Shown here: piece by piece, positions 1 through 9,372 of the stretch
Layout: each line of letters begins with the position of its first letter
Numbering within the stretch: position 1 is the first letter of the stretch
Assembly: GCF_001261735.1 (NCBI RefSeq)
Contig: NZ_CVRP01000008.1
Coordinates: 62,001 to 126,000, forward strand
Reading direction: 5' to 3'
DNA: 64,000 nucleotides
DNA from: Dysgonomonas sp. BGC7
GTDB taxonomy: Bacteria; Bacteroidota; Bacteroidia; Bacteroidales; Dysgonomonadaceae
The notes under the pieces: generated by a model
The model's database searches: none
Told to the model about the DNA's origin: nothing
The model's input: the letters and a program-made list of their open reading frames with translations, nothing else
Position numbers and translations under genes: made by a program

Positions 1-2738
1 GAGAAAAGATCAATAACCTGATTTGCAACTTCTGAAGCGTCTATCTTTTCTATTTTAGGTTTTTTATATCCTGTTTCTACACGGCGAAACTCTATCAGAT
101 CTAGGATAAGCGTATTGAGTCGTTGGGCATTTTGTTGAATTACTTGTGTATAGCGGGAAACAAATTTGTCTACATTCTTGTGTGTCAGAATTTGATTGCA
201 AGGTCCATATATCAATGTTAATGGAGTACAAAACTCGTGAGCGATGTTCGTGAAAAATCGCAGTTTAGATTCGTAAATATCTTCTTTGTGTTGTTGCTCC
301 ATTTTTCGAAGTATGCGTATCTGCTTTTTTCTGTTCTTTATCATTATCCATTTTATGATAAGAGCTATGGTAATAAGAGCTAAAATGAAGTAGATGAGAT
401 AGGCTAATGTAGACTGATACCATGGTGGTAGAATATTTATTTTGATAGAATAGACAAGGCTTTCTTTACTATTTGCCCTATTATAGTATTTTACAAGTAA
501 GGTATATTCCCCAGGGTTAAAATTTGTAAATGAAACTGTATTCGAATTGCCGTTATCTATCCATTGATCGTTCAATCCTTCTAACTTATAGAAGTATGTA
601 TAATTATTTCCATTGAGATAGTCTATTGCAACAAAAGATAGAGAAAAAAAGTTTTGCCCATAATCCAGAGTCAATATATCCGACTCTTTTTTATGGGAAA
701 GGAAATCCATTATATTGTAGTTTCTCCCTAAAATGGTCAGATGATCGAAATTAATTGCTGGCATATACTCTTTCATCTGGTAATTGTTTTCTTTAATGGA
801 TATAAACCCATTGATTCCGCCAAAAAATAATGTACCTGTCTTCTCATCGCGAAATGCAGCACCATCACTGAACTCGAAAACATTCAATCCATCCGAAGAT
901 TCGTATGTTTTAAATGTTCCATCTTTCGGATTATAGTTAATAACTCCCCTATTGGTACTCAACCAAAAGTCGTCATTATTTCCTCGGAGTATGCAGTGTA
1001 TTGTGTTGTTCGGGAACCCATTTGTCGTATTTAGAACTTCATAATCTTTATCAGATTTATATTTAATAAGCCCAAAACTAGTCCCTATAAGATAATCCCC
1101 AAGCTGGTCTTTTGTTATAGAGAAGACTTCATTGATAGTTTTATTTCCTATGTTGTCAGGGAATTTAACAGGCTCTACTCCAAAAGTATTGGTGTTTATT
1201 TTAAAAACTCCTCCTCCTCTGTTGGCAAACCAGATATACTTGTCATTTTCGGGATATAATGCGAAAAAATAGTTTGACGAAATGTCTCCATCACTTCTTA
1301 CAAACCGATTCAGAACTTTCAATGAAGGCGTATTGCCATTCCATACTATTTGAGCTTTAATGGCTCCCATTCCCACGCTGGCAAGCCAGAGTATCGAATC
1401 CTGTTCATATATGTCGTGTATATATTTAATTTCAAGCCCATTGTGAAGCAAGGAGATGCTTTTTATTGATTTGTCGGCATACGAGTAGTAATTAAGCCCT
1501 TCTTCATTTCCTATCCATAAAATGGGACGTTTACTTTGTGCAAAAGAGTATACTGAGTTGTCTTTCAGGTGGCTATTGCTAATTGTGAGATTTTCCATTT
1601 TGCAATCGAGTACATTCTTACTTATGCCATAATCATATATTTTAAGAATCCCATCTCCTTTGCTGCCGATCCATAAAGTTTTTTCGTCGTCAATGTACAT
1701 AGCCCTTACCGGACGAGACATTCTTAATGAAAAATCGTTAAATAGAGTAGAACGGATGGAGTACGAGTTGTTAGAATAAGAATATACACCTTGCCCATCA
1801 GTTCCTATCCAGACTATATCCTGATGTTTGTCTTCTATCAAAGTGAATATTCCACAATTAATAGGTATCTTCTCTGCAGAGTATCCTTTCTCCTGTTTGG
1901 AGGTTTTTCTTAATACAAATAGACCATTTGTTTTGAAGCCTATGAAATAGTCTTCATGGAATTTTATTATAGATGCCACAATTCCGTTTTCTTGTATTTG
2001 TTTTCGTATATCTGCAATGAAAACCGTTTGTCTGGTCTTAGGATCGAGCTCGTAAAGATGGAAATCGCTATCGACATAGAAAACAACATCTTCTTCATTA
2101 AAACTGTACAAGACTGTTCTTCCATGAATATAATCCTCTTCCTTCTTCAGACGTAAATTCTTATTCTCTGTCTGGATACTAAAACAAAGACTATGACCAT
2201 TCTTAATAAAAATCCAGATTTTATCCTCATATATAAAGAAATTCAGTATATCATTGAATACCAAATTAGGAATATCTATTTTTTCAAAACGGTTTTCTTC
2301 TTTCAGATAATAATAAATACTATTGTCTCCTTGAATAATGAAGAGATTGTTATGTGAATCTTTTTCGATGAAAAGGACTTTATTGAACATGTCGAAATGC
2401 TCCAGTGAGTTCGTTTTCTTATCATATTTATTTAGTCCGTAATAAGTTTGTACCCATAGTACTCCGTCATCGGTTTCTATAATGTGATCAATAACATTAC
2501 CCGACAGAATGTTGTTATTATCTTTCGGCTTATAAGCAGTTACACTCCTCCCGTTATACATGTCCAGCCCATCGCAGGTTCCGATCCATAAGAGCCCTGT
2601 ATGATCCTGGCAGAGAGATGTTATAGAGTTGTTAGATAGATTGTCTCTGTTTGTAATTTGCTTCAGATTATATGCTTTCAGAGATAGACTGATGAAAAAG
2701 CTAAGAAAAAGTAAGAGAGCTGAATGATGTTTTTTCAT
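1..2738 (-). CDS. Hybrid two-component system sensor (HTCS), 5' part, runs off the left edge
   Basis: The reading frame starts at the ATG complementary to 2736-2738 and stays open to base 1, giving about 912 residues without a stop. A short signal peptide is followed by many beta-propeller repeats of the reg_prop type, with recurring 'LLWIGT' and 'LWIGSKGDG' motifs, then a Y_Y_Y-type beta-sandwich, one membrane helix near residues 780-800, and a histidine kinase dimerisation domain. The H-box reads NIAHEFCTPLTL with phospho-acceptor His834; Cys replaces the usual Arg/Lys after the HEF. The ATPase, receiver and AraC output domains expected of an HTCS would lie left of the window. HTCS proteins sense oligosaccharides in the periplasm and switch on nearby PUL genes. 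The divergent GH76-like gene is a candidate target (inference). The family call is strong; the ligand is unknown. Confidence 0.9.
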   Translation of the reverse strand, partial: MKKHHSALLLFLSFFISLSLKAYNLKQITNRDNLSNNSITSLCQDHTGLLWIGTCDGLDMYNGRSVTAYKPKDNNNILSGNVIDHIIETDDGVLWVQTYYGLNKYDKKTNSLEHFDMFNKVLFIEKDSHNNLFIIQGDNSIYYYLKEENRFEKIDIPNLVFNDILNFFIYEDKIWIFIKNGHSLCFSIQTENKNLRLKKEEDYIHGRTVLYSFNEEDVVFYVDSDFHLYELDPKTRQTVFIADIRKQIQENGIVASIIKFHEDYFIGFKTNGLFVLRKTSKQEKGYSAEKIPINCGIFTLIEDKHQDIVWIGTDGQGVYSYSNNSYSIRSTLFNDFSLRMSRPVRAMYIDDEKTLWIGSKGDGILKIYDYGISKNVLDCKMENLTISNSHLKDNSVYSFAQSKRPILWIGNEEGLNYYSYADKSIKSISLLHNGLEIKYIHDIYEQDSILWLASVGMGAIKAQIVWNGNTPSLKVLNRFVRSDGDISSNYFFALYPENDKYIWFANRGGGVFKINTNTFGVEPVKFPDNIGNKTINEVFSITKDQLGDYLIGTSFGLIKYKSDKDYEVLNTTNGFPNNTIHCILRGNNDDFWLSTNRGVINYNPKDGTFKTYESSDGLNVFEFSDGAAFRDEKTGTLFFGGINGFISIKENNYQMKEYMPAINFDHLTILGRNYNIMDFLSHKKESDILTLDYGQNFFSLSFVAIDYLNGNNYTYFYKLEGLNDQWIDNGNSNTVSFTNFNPGEYTLLVKYYNRANSKESLVYSIKINILPPWYQSTLAYLIYFILALITIALIIKWIMIKNRKKQIRILRKMEQQHKEDIYESKLRFFTNIAHEFCTPLTLIYGPCNQILTHKNVDKFVSRYTQVIQQNAQRLNTLILDLIEFRRVETGYKKPKIEKIDASEVANQVIDLF

Positions 2739-2764
2739 TGATATGTTTTTGGCAAGATTCTTAA

Positions 2765-2772
2765 CAAATATA
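2765..2772 (-). promoter_or_regulatory. Possible -7 box for the HTCS gene
   Basis: On the minus strand this reads TATATTTG, a match to the Bacteroidetes -7 consensus TAnnTTTG, 27 bases before the HTCS start codon. No clear TTTG -33 element is seen at the usual spacing. Confidence 0.4.
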
Positions 2773-2972
2773 AGTAAAATAGAATACAGAATATCATTCA
2801 CAGATAAAATTAACAAACGTCGTAAATCTTTTATAAATAAGCTGTCTAAAACCCCTCTGATAAAAGATTTACAGGATTGTTGCTGATTATTAATGTTTGC
2901 GACAATATAGTTAACATATATGCCATAAACCTAAATAAGGAATGCTTATGCGTTTTTTTGAAAAATACATTT

Positions 2973-2980
2973 TATATTTG
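2973..2980 (+). promoter_or_regulatory. Possible -7 box for the GH76-like gene
   Basis: TATATTTG lies 44 bases before the ATG at 3025. A T-rich stretch at 2953-2959 is the only -33 candidate. The rest of the 286-base divergent gap (2739-3024) is AT-rich, and I see no further structure in it. Confidence 0.35.
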
Positions 2981-3024
2981 TTTCTGAAAATAACATTTGT
3001 CTAATCACCAAACCAAAGTCGTTT

Positions 3025-4221
3025 ATGAAATGGAATAATACAGTTGCAATAGCGATTTGCTCATTACTGTTTTATAATTGCGGAACAACGAAACAACAAG
3101 ACTCTCAGGAAAAAGAAATAATACGTGCAGAATCGACTCTCGATTCGCTTTATAAATACTACTCTGTAACAGATGGTAAACTTCTTCGCGAAACTTTTCC
3201 ATTCAACGAAAATCATAAAGCAACCTATCTCGCCTCGGAGCAACATAACGAGCCAAATCAATACTCTTTCCTTTGGCCTTATTCCGGAACATTTTCTGCT
3301 GTTAATGCATTATTAGAAGCTACAGGCAATAAAAATTATCATAGTTTGCTAGATGATCAGGTGTTAGAAGGGTTAGAAAAGTATTTTGACACTAAACGAA
3401 CTCCCGCAGCCTATGCTTCTTATATAAATACAGCGTCAGAGTCGGATCGGTTCTATGATGACAATATTTGGTTAGGGATTGACTTTACAGATACATATAT
3501 GATAACCAAAGAGGTAAAGTATCTTGATAAGGCTAAACTTATATGGAAATTTATTGAAAGCGGAACAGATGAAAAATTAGGCGGAGGAATCTACTGGTGT
3601 GAGCAAAAGAAGACAAGTAAAAATGGATGTTCCAATGCTCCGGGTGCTGTATATGCACTTAAATTGTTCGAGGCGACAGGTGATAGCTTGTTTTTTGAGC
3701 AAGGGAAGTCTTTGTATGAATGGACATATAAGAACTTGAGGGATAGTGTCGATAATTTATACTTTGATAATATAAATCTCGAAGGCAAAGTAGATAAAGC
3801 AAAATACTCTTATAATAGTGGGCAAATGATACAAGCGGCTGCATTATTATATAAACTCACCAAGGAGAAATCTTATCTTTTAGATGCTCAGAAAATAGCA
3901 GAGTCTTCTTACTCTCACTTCTTCGATGAATTCGAAACGCCTGATGGAAATAAGTTTCGCTTGTTAAAAAAACGTGATATATGGTTTACAGCAGTTATGC
4001 TAAGAGGTTTTATTGAACTGTTTTATCTGGATAAAAATCCTGTTTATATTGACACTTTTTATCTTAATCTGAACTATGCATGGGATAAAATGCGTGATGA
4101 AAACGGACTTTTCAATACTGACTGGAGTGGAGTAGTAAAAGATGACAGCAAATGGTTACTCACTCAGGCTGCTATGGTAGAAATGTATGCAAGAATAGCA
4201 ATGGTGAAAATGAAGAAATAG
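3025..4221 (+). CDS. GH76-family glycoside hydrolase-like lipoprotein (alpha-1,6-mannanase type)
   Basis: A 398-residue protein with a short hydrophobic leader ending at Cys19, a plausible lipid-attachment cysteine with a relaxed lipobox. The rest reads as an (alpha/alpha)6-barrel. Family 76 marks are the tandem aspartates Asp145-Asp146 in 'FYDDNIWLG', the position of the catalytic pair in GH76 endo-alpha-1,6-mannanases, plus 'GGGIYWCEQ' and 'YNSGQMIQAAALLY'. Length fits the family. It stands alone, divergent from the HTCS gene, with no mannan PUL partners visible to the right. The likely place of action is the cell surface or periplasm. GH76 also contains poorly characterised members, so the mannan substrate is inference from the family. 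Confidence 0.8.
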   Translation: MKWNNTVAIAICSLLFYNCGTTKQQDSQEKEIIRAESTLDSLYKYYSVTDGKLLRETFPFNENHKATYLASEQHNEPNQYSFLWPYSGTFSAVNALLEATGNKNYHSLLDDQVLEGLEKYFDTKRTPAAYASYINTASESDRFYDDNIWLGIDFTDTYMITKEVKYLDKAKLIWKFIESGTDEKLGGGIYWCEQKKTSKNGCSNAPGAVYALKLFEATGDSLFFEQGKSLYEWTYKNLRDSVDNLYFDNINLEGKVDKAKYSYNSGQMIQAAALLYKLTKEKSYLLDAQKIAESSYSHFFDEFETPDGNKFRLLKKRDIWFTAVMLRGFIELFYLDKNPVYIDTFYLNLNYAWDKMRDENGLFNTDWSGVVKDDSKWLLTQAAMVEMYARIAMVKMKK

Positions 4222-4397
4222 CCCTGTGTCTTGGTTAATATTCATTAAAATGCAACAAAATTGAAGTAAGTTCTTCATTTTAACTATGTAAATAATATTA
4301 TTTCAAAATAATAATATAATTTAGAATTACGAAATTGATATATGAGTACACAGAAGACTTACTAAGCTAAAGCTAAATCTAAATTACAACCAGAACC

Positions 4398-4511
4398 ATG
4401 AGCATTTTATTTACACTGATTGTTGCATTGGGGATTATTTCCTGTTTTGCCGTATATTCTGTTTTTTTCGCCTCAACAGATATTGAGTTGTGGGGAGAAG
4501 AATTGGAATAA
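4398..4511 (+). CDS. Small single-pass membrane protein, 37 residues
   Basis: ATG at 4398 to TAA at 4509-4511 encodes 37 residues: a hydrophobic helix of about 22 residues (3-25) followed by a short acidic tail (DIELWGEELE). No ribosome binding site is needed in this phylum, and none is seen. A strong intrinsic terminator begins 22 bases after the stop, which suggests a real transcription unit ending here. No homologue is recognised. Function is unknown. Confidence 0.45.
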   Translation: MSILFTLIVALGIISCFAVYSVFFASTDIELWGEELE

Positions 4512-4533
4512 AAACGATTTAAATTTGTAAACA

Positions 4534-4586
4534 TATCGGCAATTATTAATTACCAAAAGTCATTTAATAATTTGCCGATTTTTTTT
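4534..4586 (+). terminator. Intrinsic terminator after the 37-residue ORF, in the leader of the next gene
   Basis: Arms 4534-4549 and 4562-4579 pair over about 15 bases (core CGGCAA/TTGCCG then TTATTAA) with one bulge, followed by a run of eight T (4579-4586). It ends 12 bases before the ATG at 4599, so it ends the upstream unit and may attenuate the downstream gene. Confidence 0.7.
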
Positions 4587-4598
4587 AAACTAAAATAT

Positions 4599-5525
4599 AT
4601 GAAAAGAATTTTTTATGTCCTTATCCTGATAGCTATATCGGGCGTATTGAATGCACAAAAATTGACGGTAGCATCGTACAATATCCGAAATAATAACAAA
4701 TCGGATTCGGTAAATGGAAATGGCTGGTATCTGCGTTGTCCTGTAATAAGCCAGCTGATTACTTTCAATGATTTTGATATAATCGGAATGCAGGAAGTGT
4801 TGCATGGGCAATTAGAAGACCTGTTGGCAAACTTACCCGAATATACATACGTAGGAATAGGGCGTGATGATGGGAAAACAAAAGGAGAATATGCTCCCAT
4901 ATTTTATAAGAAAGATAAATTTAAAGTATTACAAACAGGGAATTTTTGGCTATCAGAAAATACCGATTATCCCAACAAAGGCTGGGATGCAGCATTGCCT
5001 CGGATATGCACATGGGTAGAGCTAAAAGATAAAGATAGTAAAAAGAAAATATGGTTTTTCAATCTTCATATGGATCATGTAGGAGTGAAAGCCAGAGAGG
5101 AAAGTGCCAAGCTGGTATTGCAAAAAATAGAAGATATGTGTAGTACTAAAGATATTGTTATCCTTACAGGGGACTTCAACGTTGACCAAACACACGAAAG
5201 CTACAGACTGCTGGCCAATTCCAACATTTTGTCCGACTCGTACGAAATAGCCGGAATCCGTTACGCATTGAATGGAACTTTCAATAACTTTGATCCTAAC
5301 CTTAAAACTGATAGTCGGATTGATCATGTATTTGTTAGTAAAGGAGTATCTGTTGAGAGATATGGAATACTGACAGATACTTACCGCTCGGAGCAAAGCT
5401 CAGGAGAGAAATTTCAATCGGGCAATTTCCCAAAAGAAGTATCTTTGCAAAAATTTGAAGCGCGTATTCCTTCAGATCATTTTCCTCTTAAAGTAATTCT
5501 AGATGTTGCTAAAAGGAAAAAGTAA
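4599..5525 (+). CDS. Secreted endonuclease/exonuclease/phosphatase family protein
   Basis: A 308-residue protein from ATG 4599. An upstream in-frame TTG at 4572 is rejected because it lies inside a terminator stem and would precede the signal peptide. A cleavable signal peptide (1-19, ending 'GVLNA') precedes an EEP (DNase I-like) domain. It carries 'SYNIR' near 27-31, metal-binding Glu66 in 'IGMQEV', 'NLHMDHVG' at 155-162, 'TGDFNVD' at 190-196, and the terminal 'SDHFPL' at 292-297. All the standard metal and phosphate-binding positions are present, so it should be an active phosphodiesterase or phosphatase. Secreted Bacteroidetes members act on sugar phosphates, phospholipids or nucleic acids. 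The substrate cannot be told from sequence. Confidence 0.85.
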   Translation: MKRIFYVLILIAISGVLNAQKLTVASYNIRNNNKSDSVNGNGWYLRCPVISQLITFNDFDIIGMQEVLHGQLEDLLANLPEYTYVGIGRDDGKTKGEYAPIFYKKDKFKVLQTGNFWLSENTDYPNKGWDAALPRICTWVELKDKDSKKKIWFFNLHMDHVGVKAREESAKLVLQKIEDMCSTKDIVILTGDFNVDQTHESYRLLANSNILSDSYEIAGIRYALNGTFNNFDPNLKTDSRIDHVFVSKGVSVERYGILTDTYRSEQSSGEKFQSGNFPKEVSLQKFEARIPSDHFPLKVILDVAKRKK

Positions 5526-5608
5526 ACAATAATCTGCCTGTGGTTATTCTTACGTCTTTATTCGGTAGAATTACTATATCCATAGTCCTAATTTTCAAAA
5601 ACTTTGCT

Positions 5609-5616
5609 TACCTTTG
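5609..5616 (+). promoter_or_regulatory. -7 box of the pnp promoter
   Basis: TACCTTTG matches TAnnTTTG 30 bases before ATG 5647. It overlaps the in-frame TTG at 5614, so that TTG lies upstream of the expected transcript start and cannot be the translation start. Confidence 0.5.
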
Positions 5617-5646
5617 GGCGATTTAAAAAGTTTAGAAAAAATATTT

Positions 5647-7809
5647 ATGATGAATCCGATTACAAAGAGTATCGATTTAGGTGATGGAAGGACTATCACC
5701 ATTGAAACCGGAAAATTAGCGAAACAAGCCGATGGGGCTGTAATGGTACGCATGGGAGACACTATGTTGCTGGCTACAGTTACTGCGGCAAAAGATGCTA
5801 AACCGGACGTTGATTTTATGCCTTTACAGGTAGAGTATAAAGAAAAATTTGCTGCATTTGGCCGTTTCCCGGGTGGTTTTCAACGTAGGGAAGGACGTGC
5901 TTCTGATTATGAAATATTGGTATGTCGTTTGGTAGACCGTGCTCTTCGCCCGTTATTTCCGGACGATTATCATGCCGAAGTATTTGTGAATGTTATATTG
6001 TTTTCATCTGATGGTAAAGATATGCCTGATGCATTGGCTGGTCTTGCAGCATCGGCAGCATTGGCTGTTTCTGACGTGCCATTCAACGGCCCTATCTCGG
6101 AAGTGAGGGTTGCCCGTATTGATGGACAATTTATTGTTAACCCTACTTTCGAACAATTGGCGCAGGCCGATATGGATATTATGGTAGGAGCTACTATCGA
6201 TAATATTATGATGGTAGAAGGTGAGATGAAAGAGGTTTCGGAAGATGAAATGCTCGAAGCTATCAAGGTTGCACACGAAGCTATCAAAGTACAGTGCCAG
6301 GCTCAGATCGAATTGATGGAAGCTGTTGGCAAAACTGTAAAACGTGAATACAGTCACGAAGTAAATGATGAAGAACTGAAAAAAGACGTTTGGGCAAAAT
6401 GCTACGATAAGGCTTATGCAGTAGCTACATCATGTAATACTAACAAACATGAACGTGGCGATAACTTTGCGGCTATTGTCGATGAATATAAAGCAGGACT
6501 GACAGAAGAGGTATTAGCAGAAAAATCATCTTTGATTTCTCGCTATTACCACGATGTAGAAAAAGAAGCAATGCGTCGTTCTATCCTTGATGAGGGTAAA
6601 CGTCTTGATGGCCGTTCTACTACCGAAATACGTCCTATTTGGAGTGAGGTAGATTATTTGCCGGGAGCACATGGCTCAGCTGTTTTTACCCGTGGAGAAA
6701 CTCAGTCGCTGACAACTGTTACATTAGGTACAAAACTAGATGAAAAAATCATTGACGATGTACTTAATAATGGTAGAGACAGATTCCTTCTTCATTATAA
6801 CTTTCCGCCATTCTCTACAGGAGATGCTCGTCCACAACGTGGCGTAGGTCGTCGTGAGATTGGACATGGTAATCTTGCTCACCGGGCACTTAAACCAATG
6901 ATCCCGGCCAACTACCCGTATGTTATCCGTGTGGTTTCCGATATTCTTGAATCAAACGGTTCGTCTTCTATGGCTACTGTTTGTGCAGGTACATTGGCGT
7001 TGATGGATGCAGGGGTTAAAATTAAGAAACCTGTAACAGGTATTGCAATGGGGCTTATTTCTGAAAAGAAAGGTACTAACTATGCAGTACTTTCAGATAT
7101 ACTTGGAGATGAAGATCACCTTGGAGATATGGACTTTAAAGTTTGTGGAACAAGAGATGGTATCACTGCTACTCAGATGGACATCAAGGTTGACGGTTTG
7201 TCATACGAAATTCTTGAAAAAGCATTGAATCAGGCAAAGGCAGGGCGCCTTCACATTATGGATAAAGTTCAGGAGACACTAGCTGAACCACGTCCTGATT
7301 TGAAAGATAACGCTCCTCGTATTGAAGTTATCATTATCAATAAAGAATTCATCGGAGCTGTAATTGGCCCTGGAGGAAAGATCATACAAGGTATTCAGGA
7401 AGAAACAGGTGCTACAGTTACTATCGAAGAAATAGATGGTTACGGACGTGTTGAAGTTTCTGCAACCAACAGACAGTCTATAGAGGCTGCTGTAGCCAAG
7501 ATTAAAGGTATTGTTGCTGTTCCTGAAGTGGGAGAGGTTTATGTAGCTAAAGTTCGTTCGATAATGCCATACGGAGCATTCTGCGAGTTCCTTCCGGGAA
7601 AAGACGGATTGTTGCATATCTCTGAAATATCTTGGGATCGTATCGAGGATATGGAAAAATCGGGATTGAAAGAAGGTGATGAAATAGAAGTAAAATTAAT
7701 TGACATTGATCCTAAAACAGGTAAATTAAAGTTGTCACGAAAAGCGCTTCTTCCTCGTCCTCCAAGACCGGAAAAGCCTCTTCAGAAAAACAATGACGCA
7801 GGTAATTAA
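5647..7809 (+). CDS. pnp: Polyribonucleotide nucleotidyltransferase (PNPase)
   Basis: A cytoplasmic phosphorolytic 3'-5' exoribonuclease, about 720 residues from ATG 5647 (5650 is an equal alternative). Two RNase PH-like domains are present: the first begins with '[18 protein letters not shown]' and includes the '[20 protein letters not shown]' region; the second includes 'RGETQSL' and '[22 protein letters not shown]'. A helical linker joins them. A KH domain with '[11 protein letters not shown]' and a C-terminal S1 domain ('[29 protein letters not shown]') follow. Architecture and length are those of complete bacterial PNPase. It is monocistronic, with its own promoter and a terminator after it. 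Confidence 0.98.
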   Translation: MMNPITKSIDLGDGRTITIETGKLAKQADGAVMVRMGDTMLLATVTAAKDAKPDVDFMPLQVEYKEKFAAFGRFPGGFQRREGRASDYEILVCRLVDRALRPLFPDDYHAEVFVNVILFSSDGKDMPDALAGLAASAALAVSDVPFNGPISEVRVARIDGQFIVNPTFEQLAQADMDIMVGATIDNIMMVEGEMKEVSEDEMLEAIKVAHEAIKVQCQAQIELMEAVGKTVKREYSHEVNDEELKKDVWAKCYDKAYAVATSCNTNKHERGDNFAAIVDEYKAGLTEEVLAEKSSLISRYYHDVEKEAMRRSILDEGKRLDGRSTTEIRPIWSEVDYLPGAHGSAVFTRGETQSLTTVTLGTKLDEKIIDDVLNNGRDRFLLHYNFPPFSTGDARPQRGVGRREIGHGNLAHRALKPMIPANYPYVIRVVSDILESNGSSSMATVCAGTLALMDAGVKIKKPVTGIAMGLISEKKGTNYAVLSDILGDEDHLGDMDFKVCGTRDGITATQMDIKVDGLSYEILEKALNQAKAGRLHIMDKVQETLAEPRPDLKDNAPRIEVIIINKEFIGAVIGPGGKIIQGIQEETGATVTIEEIDGYGRVEVSATNRQSIEAAVAKIKGIVAVPEVGEVYVAKVRSIMPYGAFCEFLPGKDGLLHISEISWDRIEDMEKSGLKEGDEIEVKLIDIDPKTGKLKLSRKALLPRPPRPEKPLQKNNDAGN

Positions 7810-7832
7810 TCAACTATATACTAATTAAAAAG

Positions 7833-7865
7833 TGAGCGGTCTGAAAACAGAACCGCTCATTTTTT
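7833..7865. terminator. Bidirectional terminator between pnp and mltF
   Basis: Arms TGAGCGGT (7833-7840) and ACCGCTCA (7852-7859), with CTG/CAG extending the stem, are flanked by T6 on the right and A5 on the left. It can serve both convergent genes. Confidence 0.85.
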
Positions 7866-7868
7866 ATA

Positions 7869-9248
7869 TTATGGGCTAATCTTCTTGAATCTTTCGATCG
7901 TAGATAATACGTTGTTGATATATTTCATTGTTTCTCCACCTCTGAAATATCCACTTTTGCACACCGGATCGTTGTAGTATTCGGGATTACTTTTCAGTTC
8001 AAGGTATTTCTGCACGTTTCCATCCCAGATATAAGGATTTGCACCATATTTTTTTGCCAGCGCCTGAGCATCGTTCACATGCCCATTACCCGCATTGTAT
8101 GCAGCCAGTATAAATTTCTCTCGTTCCGGCATTCCTTGTACATTCTTAAAAATGCGATCCAGCCTGTCCAGTAGTTCTATGGCTGCACCTATGCTAAGAT
8201 CGGGATTCATTCTGTCTTCACTGGTTATTCCTAGCGATTTAGCTGTACGAGGCATCAGCCCCATAATGCCTGCTGCCCCTGCCCACGAAGTTAAATTGTT
8301 TTGGAATCGCGATTCGTGATAACAGATGGCCGCAACAAAGCGCCAATCATATTTTGTCCCTTTAGTATGTTTCTTAAACAGTTCGTCATATATTGAGATT
8401 GCCCCTTTGGGTAGGTTTTTAGGGACTTCATAGTCTCCTTCGAATGGTTGTTTGCTAAGTTCGAAATATTTTTTTGTAATACTCCTATAAACAGGTGTAT
8501 TGTCATTAGATGCAAACCACTCATTTAAAGCCTCTGCCAATTTTGGTGCATCTTTTCTTACAGCCCACGAAGAGCGTTGTTCGAAGCTTACTTGTAGAGA
8601 AATGTTTATGTTTCTGTAATAGGTTCGATTTAGTTTTGCTATATATTCGTCTGCTATAGTATATTTTATTTTGCCTGTCGATACCATTTCTATCAGATCT
8701 TCGCTAGTGATGGTGTCTTCATTTACAGTATGTATTTTTATTCCACCTCCCAGTTCCGAGTCCAGATTTAAAAGGCGCTGATGATATTTGGTATTGGCTT
8801 CTACATACACTTCTTTACCAAGCAGTCCGGTCACATCATTTATTATTGTGTCCCTTTTGTTGGCTTGCTGCACAAGCACCTGATGAGTTACTTGCTGCAA
8901 TCCGCAATATGTGACCGAATCTTTCAATTCGTTTTGTATAGGAAGCTCGTATGCAATCAAATCTCCTTCTCCGTTGTTCAGCATTTCTACCAGCCGCTTT
9001 ACGTTCTCTGCTACCTTCACATTGAGCTTAAGCCCGTGATGGTCGCAGAAATCTTGAGCGAGATCATAATCATATCCCATTGGCTCTTCTTTATATATAA
9101 AATATGAAGTGGAGCTATTGAGAGTTATGATAGTCAATTCTTCTTTGGCTTTTATCTGCTCGAAGTCATGTGGAGGCAGCTTTTTTTCTTTGCAAGAAAC
9201 GAACAGGCAAAGGCATGTAAGAATGTAGGTGAAATGTTGCTTGCTCAT
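7869..9248 (-). CDS. mltF: Membrane-bound lytic murein transglycosylase F-like lipoprotein
   Basis: A 459-residue lipoprotein with lipobox 'LFVSC' at Cys19. It has a periplasmic solute-binding-protein (SBP_bac_3-like) domain at about 35-265, then a soluble lytic transglycosylase domain from about 295. The catalytic Glu312 is in 'ICYHESRF', followed by 'GAAGIMGLMPRTA' and the 'LAAYNAGNGHV' motif. The order SBP3-SLT defines MltF, which cleaves peptidoglycan to 1,6-anhydroMurNAc products and is controlled by its N-terminal domain. Length matches the family. It stands alone on this strand, with about 120 bases of AT-rich sequence upstream in which no clear promoter was found. Confidence 0.93.
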   Translation of the reverse strand: MSKQHFTYILTCLCLFVSCKEKKLPPHDFEQIKAKEELTIITLNSSTSYFIYKEEPMGYDYDLAQDFCDHHGLKLNVKVAENVKRLVEMLNNGEGDLIAYELPIQNELKDSVTYCGLQQVTHQVLVQQANKRDTIINDVTGLLGKEVYVEANTKYHQRLLNLDSELGGGIKIHTVNEDTITSEDLIEMVSTGKIKYTIADEYIAKLNRTYYRNINISLQVSFEQRSSWAVRKDAPKLAEALNEWFASNDNTPVYRSITKKYFELSKQPFEGDYEVPKNLPKGAISIYDELFKKHTKGTKYDWRFVAAICYHESRFQNNLTSWAGAAGIMGLMPRTAKSLGITSEDRMNPDLSIGAAIELLDRLDRIFKNVQGMPEREKFILAAYNAGNGHVNDAQALAKKYGANPYIWDGNVQKYLELKSNPEYYNDPVCKSGYFRGGETMKYINNVLSTIERFKKISP

Positions 9249-9372
9249 GATAATTAGTCTTGAGATTTTTACTTTAACAAAAAAGTAACAAAGGTTACAC
9301 TTTTCGGGTGTTTTTTATTTGTTACTTTTTTGCTGTATTTATCTATTGTTTCTGTTATAGATAAACTTATAA

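Noticed and set aside
4572-4598. TTG start giving a longer EEP-family protein
   Set aside because: It lies inside a terminator stem and would add residues before the signal peptide; ATG 4599 is preferred.
5614-5646. TTG start giving a longer PNPase
   Set aside because: It overlaps the TACCTTTG -7 box, so it lies upstream of the likely transcript start; ATG 5647 or 5650 gives the normal PNPase N-terminus.
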